A DNA stretch of 64,000 nucleotides from Acanthochromis polyacanthus. Its lineage: Eukaryota > Chordata > Actinopteri > Pomacentridae. The notes under the pieces were generated by a model, which did not search any database, was not told the DNA's origin, and was given only the letters and a program-made list of their open reading frames with translations. The stretch spans positions 31,979,974-32,043,973 of the forward strand of contig NC_067121.1 in NCBI RefSeq assembly GCF_021347895.1. The letters are read 5' to 3'. The position numbers and the translations under genes are program-made. Shown here piece by piece: positions 10,601-21,320 of the stretch; positions within the stretch are counted from its first letter, which is position 1; the number at the start of each line of letters is the position of its first letter.

Positions 10601-13600
10601 AACCTGGCCTGGTCCAAACACGCCAACGAGCTGGTGAGGAGGGTCTTATGAATGCGCACAGGACGACACGCTAGGCATTACGTCATCGTGCTGGTATCTG
10701 TTCCTGTGACTCTGTTGACACAACTTATCAGCATTAGACATCAAGAACAATACGATGATCTCATAGCGTTGAATCTAATCTGCTAAAACAAATTTGACTG
10801 CTTGTTTAGACAGGGAAACAAAACCTTTTTTGCCGACGCCATCTTTGTATGTCCAGTGTACAATTGGTGGGGTAACGTCATAGTCTTAAACGTTGAAAGT
10901 ACTGCTGTTTTGCTCCTTTTTCAAAGTATGTCACAGGGACTGCAAATGGAACAGATGACCTGAGCAGATTTTGGAGAACCTTTGCGATAATTTCAAAGAA
11001 ATAGACATACCTCTTGTGTGTAACCAGCAATGAGCAGCATGTTTAGGCTTGTAAATAAGTGATGTCTGTGATGTAAAACACTTTGCCATTATTAGTTTTC
11101 GACTTTGATCCAGCAATAATCAGCATTTCAAATGTCGTTTTTGCTAATTCAGTGAATTAATTTACAACATTTGCACATGTCAGTATACATCCAGTTTCAT
11201 GTTATTTCAGTTTCCTGCTATTTGCTAAGATTTTGTCCCAGACCTGCTGATTGATTGTAACCTTTTCTGCTCTAGGTAATGTTGGTTTTGTATTAATTTA
11301 AATATTATTTACAAGTTAATAATACCATAACTCCAGGTGACATTCACATTTGTTTGTCTATTTCCAGGTGAGCACCCACGGTTACTCTCAGAACCAGATT
11401 CTGGTGTGGAAGTACCCGTCACTAACGCAGGTGGCCAAGTTGACAGGACACTCCTACAGAGTCTTATATCTGGTATGACTGCAGGTCTTAATGAATTGCT
11501 CTGCATGTTCACTGGATAACTGAAGCATGGCAGATTTTCATTGTGGAAACACAGTGAAAACATTCACATGTTCAGTGTTTTCTTACATTTTCCAGTTGTG
11601 ACAAAACTTTTCCACTGCTTTACTTAAACTGTAAGTAGCAGTAGTTAGTAATAAGTCACAATATTGTACTCTGTTTAAGAAATTTCTGCATTAAAAAAAA
11701 AACACTACTCAAGTAAATGCATGCAAACCCCATGGAAACAAGCCTCCCCAAATAAATATCTGAATATGTGAAATATATTAACAAATAAAATGCAGTTATA
11801 AAAAATGATCTCCTACAAGGTAAATATATTTAATGATGTCATATAAAGCAAAAGGAATGGCAATAAAAGAACAAATTCTTGAATTAAAAAGTGAAAACAG
11901 TAAAAAAGAAAAATATATGGAAGTACCTAATCTAATAAAACAGTAAAATAAAATGCAGCTAAACAACTAGTTTGATAATGAGAATGGGGAAAAATGTAGG
12001 CTTTATAAATGAATTTTAAGGAGAAGCTTATAAGCTGCAATGGAACCATTATCACATTAAGGGGAAAGCAGAGGAGCTGAAACTGAAACCACACAAGGAG
12101 CCTTTATGGATATTATTGATTTTATTGCTGCTGAAGCATGAAGGAAAGGACAGCATTCAAGTGTGTGTCTGCTTAAAGTGGAGTGACTTGGAACCATGAT
12201 ATAATTTGTGCAGAAAGATAATATTTTCATAATAAAGAAAGATTACAACCACTGCGTAGTTCATTCACACAGATGTTGAAGTAGTTGGAATGGCCTCCTT
12301 GTTGGTGGAAGGAAGAATGATTTTTAGAATGTCCAAATGGAGAGAGGATGCAAGGAAGCATAAGTTTGCATATTGAAAAGCACCCGCATTAAGTGGCTGT
12401 CAATGTCTCCCTCCTAAATGTAATGGAGCAGAAACATAAAGCAGCAGAAGTACTTTGGTACCTCAAAACTGTACATGACTTAACTGCATCTCACATCTGG
12501 AATTATGTGTGTTTTCTGTTATAGTACAGAATTTTTCTCAATCACTACGGTGTCACATTCTCTTCTGTCCAATGGAAAACATGGTGTCGGTCATTCATGG
12601 AGCATCCTGCTGTGTACAGCTGTTTGTATGTTTGACATTTGGGGAAATGGCAATGCTTGCTAATATAAAACCATTTCTAGTTTAAAATGGTAAATTACTT
12701 ATGACTTTATGTTAAGGGGTAATAAATATTGAATTTAACGTGATGCCATATTTTCTAAAACGAATCTTTGTTACAGATTACGATTCTTCACTTGTGAAGT
12801 TGGTTTTGCTCGTCTTTGCCGTCATGCGTGACACTCTGAGACACGCACAGCTTTCTGTCCTTCACCAGTTTTTCCTTCATGCTTCCCCTTTTTCAGGCCG
12901 TTTCCCCGGATGGAGAGGCCATTGTTACAGGAGCCGGGGATGAGACACTACGTTTCTGGAACGTCTTTAGTAAGACACGCTGCACAAAGGTACAGTCAGT
13001 CATGGTGCTATAGATCCATTATACCCTCCTGAGACCCAGCCCATTCCTTTCTGTCCTCTGTACTGGACGTTTGTTTTTGTTCTGTGTCTTTTGACTCATT
13101 TGAGCAATCCTACTAAATCCTGATGTGTTCAGTGGAGGACATGCTGGCCTTTACAATGATGTCCAGTGATTGGGTGGAAAAATGGGGACTTTGTTTTCAT
13201 AGTGAGACAAAATGGACACTGCAAGGAAAAGAGAAAGGTTGAGGCAAATATTGTTAAGATGTTGTTTTACTTATGGTAATCATACAGTACATTTTCTTGT
13301 TTCTGATAAATTGGGGTCAGAGTTCAGTTAAACTTTTTGTCCAGAAAAATCGTAGCGCCTTTATGAATGTCAGCTGTAATGGACATGAGCACGATTTCAT
13401 GTATTTTCTATGTCATGTAATAAATAAGAAGCTGTTTGTCACCATGTTTCATTCAGCCTCTTAAATTTTGCACTATTGTTATTTATTTTAGTTTCATTAG
13501 AAAATGGACCGGCATGTCTTCTTGTCCGCCTGTTTTGATTTCTAAGAGCCGTTTTTTTTTCCTACGGTGAAATCGTTCTGTTGTCTGCTACAGTGGACAT

Positions 13601-13942
13601 GATGTAAATTCTAAAATAAGAATAGTTTTTATAAAATTCTAAATTGTGAGTTGTTGCTTTAGCTTCAAAAAGGCAGTAAAGAATCTTAAAAAGATCCATT
13701 TTGAAAGATGCTTTTTTCCCCCCTCGGTTCTCAGGAGGACGTGCTTTTGTTGTTTGAAAGTGCTGTCTCTTCATTTTTTGGTTGCTGAACAACAGTTTAA
13801 AAAAAATCTTGTGTCACGATTATTTCGAGACAAATTTTTAAATTTGAGTTCCTAAAAATCCCTTGAAATTTGACCCAGTTGAATGTCTCTCTCTTCCCAG
13901 GAGTCCAAGTCAGTGCTGAACCTCTTCACAAGGATACGATAA
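4607..13942 (+). CDS. fzr1: Fizzy-related protein 1 (Cdh1), APC/C co-activator
   Basis: WD40 co-activator that binds the anaphase-promoting complex and presents D-box and KEN-box substrates for ubiquitination in late mitosis and G1. Thirteen coding exons join in frame to 487 residues (human about 496): 4607-4684, 6020-6121, 6230-6293, 6378-6505, 7437-7519, 7627-7810, 8081-8146, 8251-8353, 9414-9595, 10400-10633, 11368-11472, 12897-12989, 13901-13942. Visible marks are the start MDQEYERRLLRQI, the C-box DRFIPTR (residues 41-47), the SPYSLSP phosphosite cluster (about 141-147), the KISKIPFKVLDAPELQDD linker, a WD40 propeller from about 175 to 475 (for example GLLASGGGTADRC), and the C-terminal Ile-Arg tail. 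The start is the family's usual one. Residues 14-39 diverge from the human protein, as expected if this is one of two teleost paralogues (a/b); which one cannot be told here. The gene ends tail to tail with ipo13. Confidence 0.96.
5062..5412 (+). repeat. Dispersed fish retroposon-like repeat with GATGGATGG tail
   Basis: It starts near GACTGCACAGTGG, contains CTTCCTCCCACAGTCCAAAA, and ends in a GATGATGGATGGATGG microsatellite tail. A closely similar copy lies at 38570-38908 in the same orientation. The simple-repeat 3' tail suggests the 3' end of a non-LTR retroposon. The family name is not certain. It sits in fzr1 intron 1. Confidence 0.6.
6813..7357 (+). mobile_element. TTAA-type palindromic MITE in fzr1 intron 4
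   Basis: The left end CCCTCCTGTTGTC and right end GACGCGAGGG are imperfect inverted repeats. In the centre (about 7111-7197) two arms of roughly 42 bp around AGCGAATTTCGCT form a near-perfect palindrome. Just inside the right end is GGGTCAATTTTGACCC. The flanks are decayed versions of TTAA. TTAA duplications point to the piggyBac or Kolobok superfamilies; no coding capacity remains. Confidence 0.75.
7838..7960 (+). repeat. Dispersed repeat, shared with 19762-19905
   Basis: A 120-bp segment in fzr1 intron 6 starting near ATTCTACAATTTCATTTAGC. It shares ACGTACATCTGAGAG-type, AAAACAACCTGGATAAG and AAAACAAGTTC blocks, in the same order, with 19762-19905 in ipo13. The family is not identified. 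Confidence 0.55.
8440..9150. mobile_element. Probable non-autonomous DNA transposon in fzr1 intron 8
   Basis: A GC- and pyrimidine-rich island bounded by repeated AATATTC/GATATTCG motifs. The left end carries CCGAATATCCGGATATTCG and a second ATCCGGATAT; the right end carries CGAATATTCAGATATTCG and CCCGAATATTCAG. A C-run of about 19 lies at 9040-9058. Open frames inside show proline runs and no recognisable transposase domain. A clear target duplication was not found, so superfamily and exact ends are uncertain. Confidence 0.4.
11473..12896. other. fzr1 intron 11, nothing recognised
   Basis: AT-rich intron between exons at 11368-11472 and 12897-12989. No conserved open frame, RNA gene or clear repeat boundary is visible. 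Confidence 0.5.
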
Positions 13943-15455
13943 TAAACAGCCCGGGGACAGGACTGCTTTTGAGAAGAGCCTGCTGGGCTGCAGTTGAAAT
14001 GCACAGTGTCAAGAACACAACAGCAGCACTCACGGACTAGTCTGTAGACCCCTCTGTCAGCGCACCAACCTTCACTGCGACACTTTTTTCTACAAAGGAT
14101 GCAGCCCCAACTTCCAACGAACGACAACTGCCATCCCTCAAAGTGATGTCACTGAGTTAAAAAAAACTGAACAAAACAAAACAAGAAGTCTGAGGGTTGT
14201 ACTATGAAGCAGGATTAGTGGGTTAGTGAGGCATGCTGAGTCTAAAGCGGAGAGTTTTCAGTGTCATGAAGGTGGCTCTCTTTTAACCTGTTTGGTCACC
14301 GTGGTAACTGATGCCGCACACATCAGCTGTTTGAAGCGTCACCTTTCACCAGATCTTTTATTCACAGTGTTCTCTATGTGTGACTTAGATTCTGGGGGGG
14401 GGGGGGGGGGGGTTGTTTTATCGGCAAACCTGTTGTGTTGTTCTTAATCCCACTGAGTGAAAATGTGCAGTTACACTAGCCCAAACTGTACACAACATGT
14501 TTCCACAGGATCCTACATGCAATCAGTCGGTGATGCACAAAATGCACAGTTCTGTTTTTATTTTTGGTCCTGATTTCTGTTTTACACTGCTGGTACCACA
14601 GGTAATGGAACACAGATGTTAAAATCAATCAGTCTGTTAGTATTTGTAACTGAGAATATTCAATCAGTCACATGAATTTCACTTTAAAGAAAAACTAAAC
14701 TGTTTTTCCCATATTTTTTTATTATGGGACCATGTCAGACCTAATTGCACTTCTTGAATATCATGAATGAAGTTAAAAGATCCATAGCTGGGATGTGTAG
14801 CTGTCACATTGGGGGGGGGGGGATGGTGATAAAATTAATATACGAACATTCGGAATTATGAGTTTTCCACCAGATTTGTACTAACTGATTTTCCCTGCAC
14901 TACATTTTTGTCTTCCTCGTACCAACCTACTCCTCCTGACTGAAGTATCAGCACGCCATCAGTTCTTTTTGTGAGGAATAAGAGTTGCATGAAGCGTCAG
15001 ACATCTTTTTTTTTTTTTTATGGGAGCACACACAGAGTCTGAAGAAAAAAATTTGAAGTTGATACGAGCCGTCATGATATTTGTTATCTCTAACTGGGGT
15101 TTTAGGTTTTGCTGTGCCTGCTCACCCAAAGCCTGGCTGTGTTGATCTTGCTTCATAGTACACCCCTCTGTTGTCACGACGAATTCGTCCGCTTAGAAAA
15201 GTCGGTCTTGTTCTCTTTTCTGTTGTGGAAGTGATTAAGTTGTTTTATTATATATTAGCAGAAATATACATGTACAAGAGTTCTAAGCTATATAACGTAA
15301 TGACGTAACATTTTTAAAAGGCTCTCCTTTGTAACAGAGAGAAGAAGAAGCCTGGCTGGCATAGGGAGGGAAGGGGGTTTCTATATTTTGATAATGTGTG
15401 AATATGATCTACGGGAGTATGCAACAGAAGAGGAACAATAAATAAGTGAACAAAC
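13943..15455 (+). other. fzr1: Probable fzr1 3' UTR
   Basis: From the TAA at 13940-13942 to a candidate AATAAA at 15437-15442 there is no other gene. The stretch holds a G-run of about 18 at 14394-14412 and a shorter one at 14812-14822. The true cleavage site is inferred only from the hexamer. Confidence 0.4.
15437..15442 (+). terminator. fzr1: Candidate poly(A) signal for fzr1
   Basis: Canonical AATAAA about 1.5 kb after the fzr1 stop and just before the convergent ipo13 poly(A) candidate. Usage is not shown by the sequence. Confidence 0.35.
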
Positions 15456-15488
15456 ACAGTTGCTCATGCAGCTGCAACAACAGATCAA

Positions 15489-15494
15489 TTTATT
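15489..15494 (-). terminator. ipo13: Candidate poly(A) signal for ipo13
   Basis: AATAAA on the minus strand (TTTATT on +), about 300 bases downstream of the ipo13 stop codon. It lies only about 50 bp from the fzr1 candidate signal on the other strand. Confidence 0.4.
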
Positions 15495-15789
15495 GTTTTG
15501 TCAGTCATCAAAAAGCTTGAGCAGAGGTTTAGAACCGTGTGCATTCATGCCAGAGGTATTTTATTAAAAACACGTTGCACAGAAACCCGCTTGACGACAT
15601 AACAGTCCTCTTAATGTGTCTTTCTGAGTCGGTTCAATCCAGGTATTACGGTTTTCCAGTGAGCAGTCCTATTTGGCACCAAGTATTGCTGAAAGATTGT
15701 TTTGGGTTCTTGCATGGGAGACTTCGTTCTGACTTTGCTCAAAGACGTGCTGAGGGAGGAAACTTGAGATGCAACAACAGCAGTTCTGA

Positions 15790-18700
15790 CTAGTAATCTG
15801 AGTATCCAGATCCCTGCAGGCCTCGACAGAGCAAAGAGAACTCCTTTACGATCTCCTTGACGCGGCGCTTGTTGGTTTGTTCCCTGAAACAGACATGAAA
15901 GGATTTATATCAGGTTTGTCGTTCGAAGTACAGCAGCTAAATTCTGGGATAGTTAGTGATGAGAAAGCATAAGCATCTCAGAACAAACAGGGAATTGTTG
16001 GCCACATCTTCCCTGTCATTTGCTTTCTTTTAGAACCAGAAAAGTTGTGTAAAAGAGAGCCAAAAAGGAATCCAGCCATTACCATTAGCCCCTGCTAGCA
16101 TTGTAAATGAATGACTGTAGTGAGTTGTGAAGCTTCCTGCTTGTGTTTCTTCTAGTCTGTGTGTGTCCGTTTTCACAGTTTTGCTGATCAGAGTGGACTG
16201 GTGTGTGGAAAAACACAGATCAGAGCTTCGAAACAGCAGTCAAGACTCACGCACTGAGCTGAAATTACCTAAGCGCACATAAATTAGGTTAAAAAAACAT
16301 GTAATATTTATTTCCTGAATAACTTGGGTTTTTGGGGCACTGGTTCACCGTTAGATTGCACTTTCTCTTTTCTAATATGGTGTGGGAGGTCACTCGGTCT
16401 GTTTATAAGGTCAAAGAGGGCCAGTAGTTTCAGTTGGAGGGACTAACATGCACACGCAGCAAGAAAGGCTCCCTAAATAGAACAGAGAAGCTCAGATTAC
16501 AACACAGTGTGTGACTTCACTCTCTGCCAAAGAAGCTATTACTATATTTATGTTCAAAATCTTGCAAATCTTCTTCAAAACCCTCCATATTGCCTCTCTA
16601 AAATGTCATTTCCAATAAGTATTCCTCATATGAGCCAGCAATTCATGAATATGACATATTTTATTTCCCACGCTGTTAAAGTGTCAATATGAGGGTGTTT
16701 GATATGCAACACCATCTGTTATTACCACTAACTGTGACATGCATGCTTTTTATTTTATGTAAATCGAAATTTTACAGTCTCTTTAAAAAAACAACAAAAC
16801 AACTCCCACTGGGCCAGAGCAGAAACAAGCTGTCAATGCAGCACTGACATTTAATGGAGCAGCAGCAGCTTTGAGCCGGGGCCACCTGATGACTTTAACC
16901 TCTTTTTACATCTCTTTTGCTCTCTATAAACTCTGCAGAGGGTTTTTTAGCTTCTTAATGCTCCGTTAAGACTCAACAGCTACGAATTAACTGTCTCGAA
17001 ACAGTCGTTGTGGCCAGAAAAGTAAAATAATGAGCCAAGAAATGCTACAATGTTGTAAAGTCAGGCAATGATTTTTATGATAAAAATGTTTGATAGAGCT
17101 GCTTTAACCCTCCTGTTGTCCTCATTTACGTACACCAAAAAATATAGTTTCCTCATCTGAAAAAAAATAAAAAATTCAGCAAAAAAAAAGCCCCACATTT
17201 CTGAAAATTTGCAAAAACTTCAGGAAGAAAAATCCAATAATTCCTTGAAAGTTTTATCTTAAAAAAATCCCCAAAATTTGTCACGAAAAGTCTTGTAAAT
17301 ATTTTCAATAAATGAGGAAAAAATTTCTAAAAAAAATCCTAAAAAATATCTAAAGTGATTACATACATATCAGTAAAACTTGTATTTTCTTTAAGAACAT
17401 TCACATAAAAATCAAGCAAAATCCTGCAAAATTCGCTGGATTTTGGTTGATTTTTTGTGTGAATGTTCTTAAGAAACATTTTTAACATTTCTTTTTTCCC
17501 ACCAAAAAATGTTCAAAGATTTCCCCAAAATGTTGAAACATCAGAAGTTTCACTGTTAAATATATTTTTTCCCCACATTTTCAAACTTTAAACTGGGTCA
17601 ATTTTGACGACACGAGGGTTAAAGCACGAACATGACTTCCCTCTTACATTAACAGTCGTGATGTTACCTCAGGAGCTGTAGGGTGAAGGTGTGTTTCTGC
17701 TCCGTGGAGACCTGAGCTGAGGGGAACCCCGGAGTCTGCAGTGTTTCTTTGAGCCACTGGGACAGAAGAGCTGGACAATGTCTGTTTAGACTCAGCAGCA
17801 CCTCAGAGAAATGTTCCGTCAGACTGCGAGGAGACCCACCTCCAACCGCCTGGGACAGGAATGAAGCACACGACACTTTTAGTTTTAAATCTCAGGAATA
17901 AAAGCTCTGAAGACCATTCTACACTCGCCTGCAGAATGGTCTCCGTCAGCAGCTTTCCGTCCCTCTGCAGGACGTCACCGAGCGAAGGCATGTCTTTACA
18001 GCGACTCAAGAACTCTGTCTGTCAGGAGCATGAAATCATCTGTGAGGTGATGAATTTAGAAATAAAAAATCGGGCGGAAATTTTTGCATATTCCTGCTTC
18101 AACTCACAAAGAACGTGCTGGCAGCTTTCACTGTGGGCGTCTCTGGAAACTTGACAGACAGAATCCCTGCAGAAAAACAGGATAAAGAGAATTTTAAATC
18201 ACTGCCTCAGCTAATGAGTCACGCAAACGGATGTGTTAGGCAGAATTTCAACACTTCTGATAGAAAAGTTGGACTCAGTTTTTTTATATTATGAAATTCT
18301 ATCATTGAAACATTTGTCCCCTCTGCATACAATGCAATGATACTCACCACAGTAAAACAACGCTTTCACATCTAACTGGTCAGACAGGTACAAATCAGGC
18401 TTTCTTTTAAGAATCTGTTACAGGAAGACACAGTTAGGGAAAGATTTTTGTCTGACGCAAACGTGCATTAACATGAATATTCACCCAACCTGAGCATGAA
18501 GGTGCATAAATGATTCAGCAATATCAGGATGATCCCTTGGACCTGCCAGAGAAATACATCAAGACCAGTCAGAGCTACATCTAAAAGCTGCTGATCAGAC
18601 TCTGCAGCTCTTTAATACCTTGCTGAAATATATTAAGCGTGGTGGATGTCAGCACTTCAGTAAGGCTTCTGATGTTTGAGATGTGATGCTCCTCTCCAGC

Positions 18701-21230
18701 AAATATGTGAACCATCTAAAAAAGAAAAAAGGAAAGAGCAGGAGACTGATATCAGATCTGTGAAAATCCTCGTTAAAGTCAGAGAGATGATACTTCTGTT
18801 TCATGTGGAGGTGTACCTGACGTGCCAGGTCCAGAGCCGAGGCTTGTGGGAAGGCGCTGTAGATCTGCCCCAGCATCTCGCTCAGCTCAGCCACCATCGG
18901 CCCGAAATCATGTAGGAGGGTTCGGACCGATTTATCGAAAACCCCGCACACTGCCTGCAGAGGGGAGGACGAGGGGAAAGAGCTGTGAGTCATTAAACAC
19001 GCTTAAATCATACATGCACAGACACACACTTATATGCATATTTATAGAGGCAGTAAAACCCTCCTACCTCCACCACATCTGAGTCATGGAGCCATTTACT
19101 GAGGATGGTCTGGATCAAAGTGAACACCTGCTGCAGCACAACTACAACCTGCATGTATGAGACAAAAACAAAGGCAATATGACAAAAATTAGATTATAAG
19201 AGATTCTGAAGCACTTTAGGACATTTTCTACCTACATTTACACGCATACTGGCTTCATGAATCTTTTGTTTTAATGATTTCCTGTCATTTCCCTCTGAAC
19301 TCACTGGGTTTTCTGTGCTCAGAGGCGGTGTGAGTCTGGGACTGGCTGCTCCCTCTAAGTCGTCTGTCTGTCTGTTGATGTCCAGAGTGGTGAAGAGACT
19401 CGACAGCATCCCCAGGATGTGAATAATGCTCTGTTTGTTAGCGGGATTGGGCTATAGGAAGAGAGAAAGTAGATATTCACAGTAGAAGCTATGTGATAAT
19501 AAAAAGAAAGAGTGAGTTTAATATTATTGTAAATCTTGCATGAAATGCTGCAAAATTGCTGCTCTGCTTTAAAAAAAAGAAGCAGCAGAGTCCTGATCCT
19601 GAACCCTGAACTCAAAACTGTATACATAATCCTGATTAATAGCATTTATTAGCTCGTTAAAATGCATTTTATGTCGACTTTAACAACTGTGTAGTGTGTT
19701 AATTAAACTGAAGTGCACTTAGTGAGAGTCCAGCATTTACAAATGAAGCTGAATTAGAATTATATAATTCTACAGTTTCATTCAGCAGATGCTTTTACCC
19801 AAAGAGATGTACATCTGAGAGCAGATACAACAAAAGTAAAGACCTAGTCAGGAGAAAACAACCTGGATAAGAGCCGTAAAACAAGTTCAAGTGTGACAAC
19901 AGGACCGTGGCGTCTATAGACAGTGCATGAGGTAATCGGACTTTTTCGCCATGCACTGGCCCTGTTGTTGGCTGGATGTAGAGAGGGAGGTGTGTAGACC
20001 TGAATGAGAGGGCTCAGGTAGGAAGGAGCTGTTTTCATTCTAGTTTTGAATTTTATGCGGGGAGCAACTAGAAGCCCATGAAGCGATGTGAACAGCGGGC
20101 TGACATGTATGTGCATTACTCCTACTTCTTACCTATTATTAGTAGTTATGTAATAAATAACTATTTCTGAGCCTGTGAACACACAATTTCATAACACTTT
20201 TGTTGTTTTCATGTGGGAGATCTGGTTTGTCAGTGCTCCTCTGACTGGTTTGACGTGGAGGAGACCCAACTGCAAAAAACCTGATAGCACATACTGTCAT
20301 GCAAAATCAGAGTGTGAACTACAGAGGGAGCTTCTCTCCCATTAATAAGACATGAGCTCCCCTCAAAACTTGATTTGTGCATTTTGAGGAGTCTCATTTT
20401 ACTGTATCCTGCATGAAATTAGGCTACTATGGATGCATGGTTCACATGTGAGGGTGAAAATGAATCCCTGATTATGTTGGAGCCATATCATAAATCTCAC
20501 AATTTATCCAAACATCCGGATAAAACTAAGAAAACAGAAGAACTATCTTAACTTTCCATGGTGCTGAAATCAGGCAACAACAGCTATTTTTCACCTATTC
20601 TCTTATTCTTATTATCTATTCTCAAGCTCAATCAAATACTTTATAAATCTTCATGCATCTGTTGTTTCTGACCATTAAAAAATGAAACATGGTGACCGCC
20701 CCCACATTCTACACACTCGATTTATTTCAATGAAAGTGTGATGACAGTTGAGGGGTTGTTTGTTTACTGCCAGCACTGACAGCCAGCTAGCGTCAAAACA
20801 CGCCCACGCCTTCCGGATTATGCACAACTGCCTCGTTTCTGAGTCCCAAAACTGTCAATAAATAATACAAAAACTATTATTTATCAAATTTTAGCTTTTT
20901 TTCAGGCTCATTCGTGTAGCTTCATGAGAATTACTGAAGATTTTTAAACCAAAGTTTGAGGGGATTTAAGCAACGGCATCAGAGGCTTTTGAATATATTT
21001 TACATTTGCAGCAAAATAATAGCATAGCCTGCTCAACTGCGGCACCACATTTATGATTTCAGTGCTATGTTTTCATCTTTTTTGTCTTTGCTTACCTCCT
21101 GTTGAGCCAGTGAGTCCAGCTGCTGGACGTGAGGGGTGATGAGCGAGTGCAGTCGGCCTAAAATCTCCTCAGCTGGCAGAGCGGACAGCAGGAAACCCAG
21201 AGCCTGCATCAGCCACATGCACTGGCTGCT

Positions 21231-21320
<90 letters not shown>

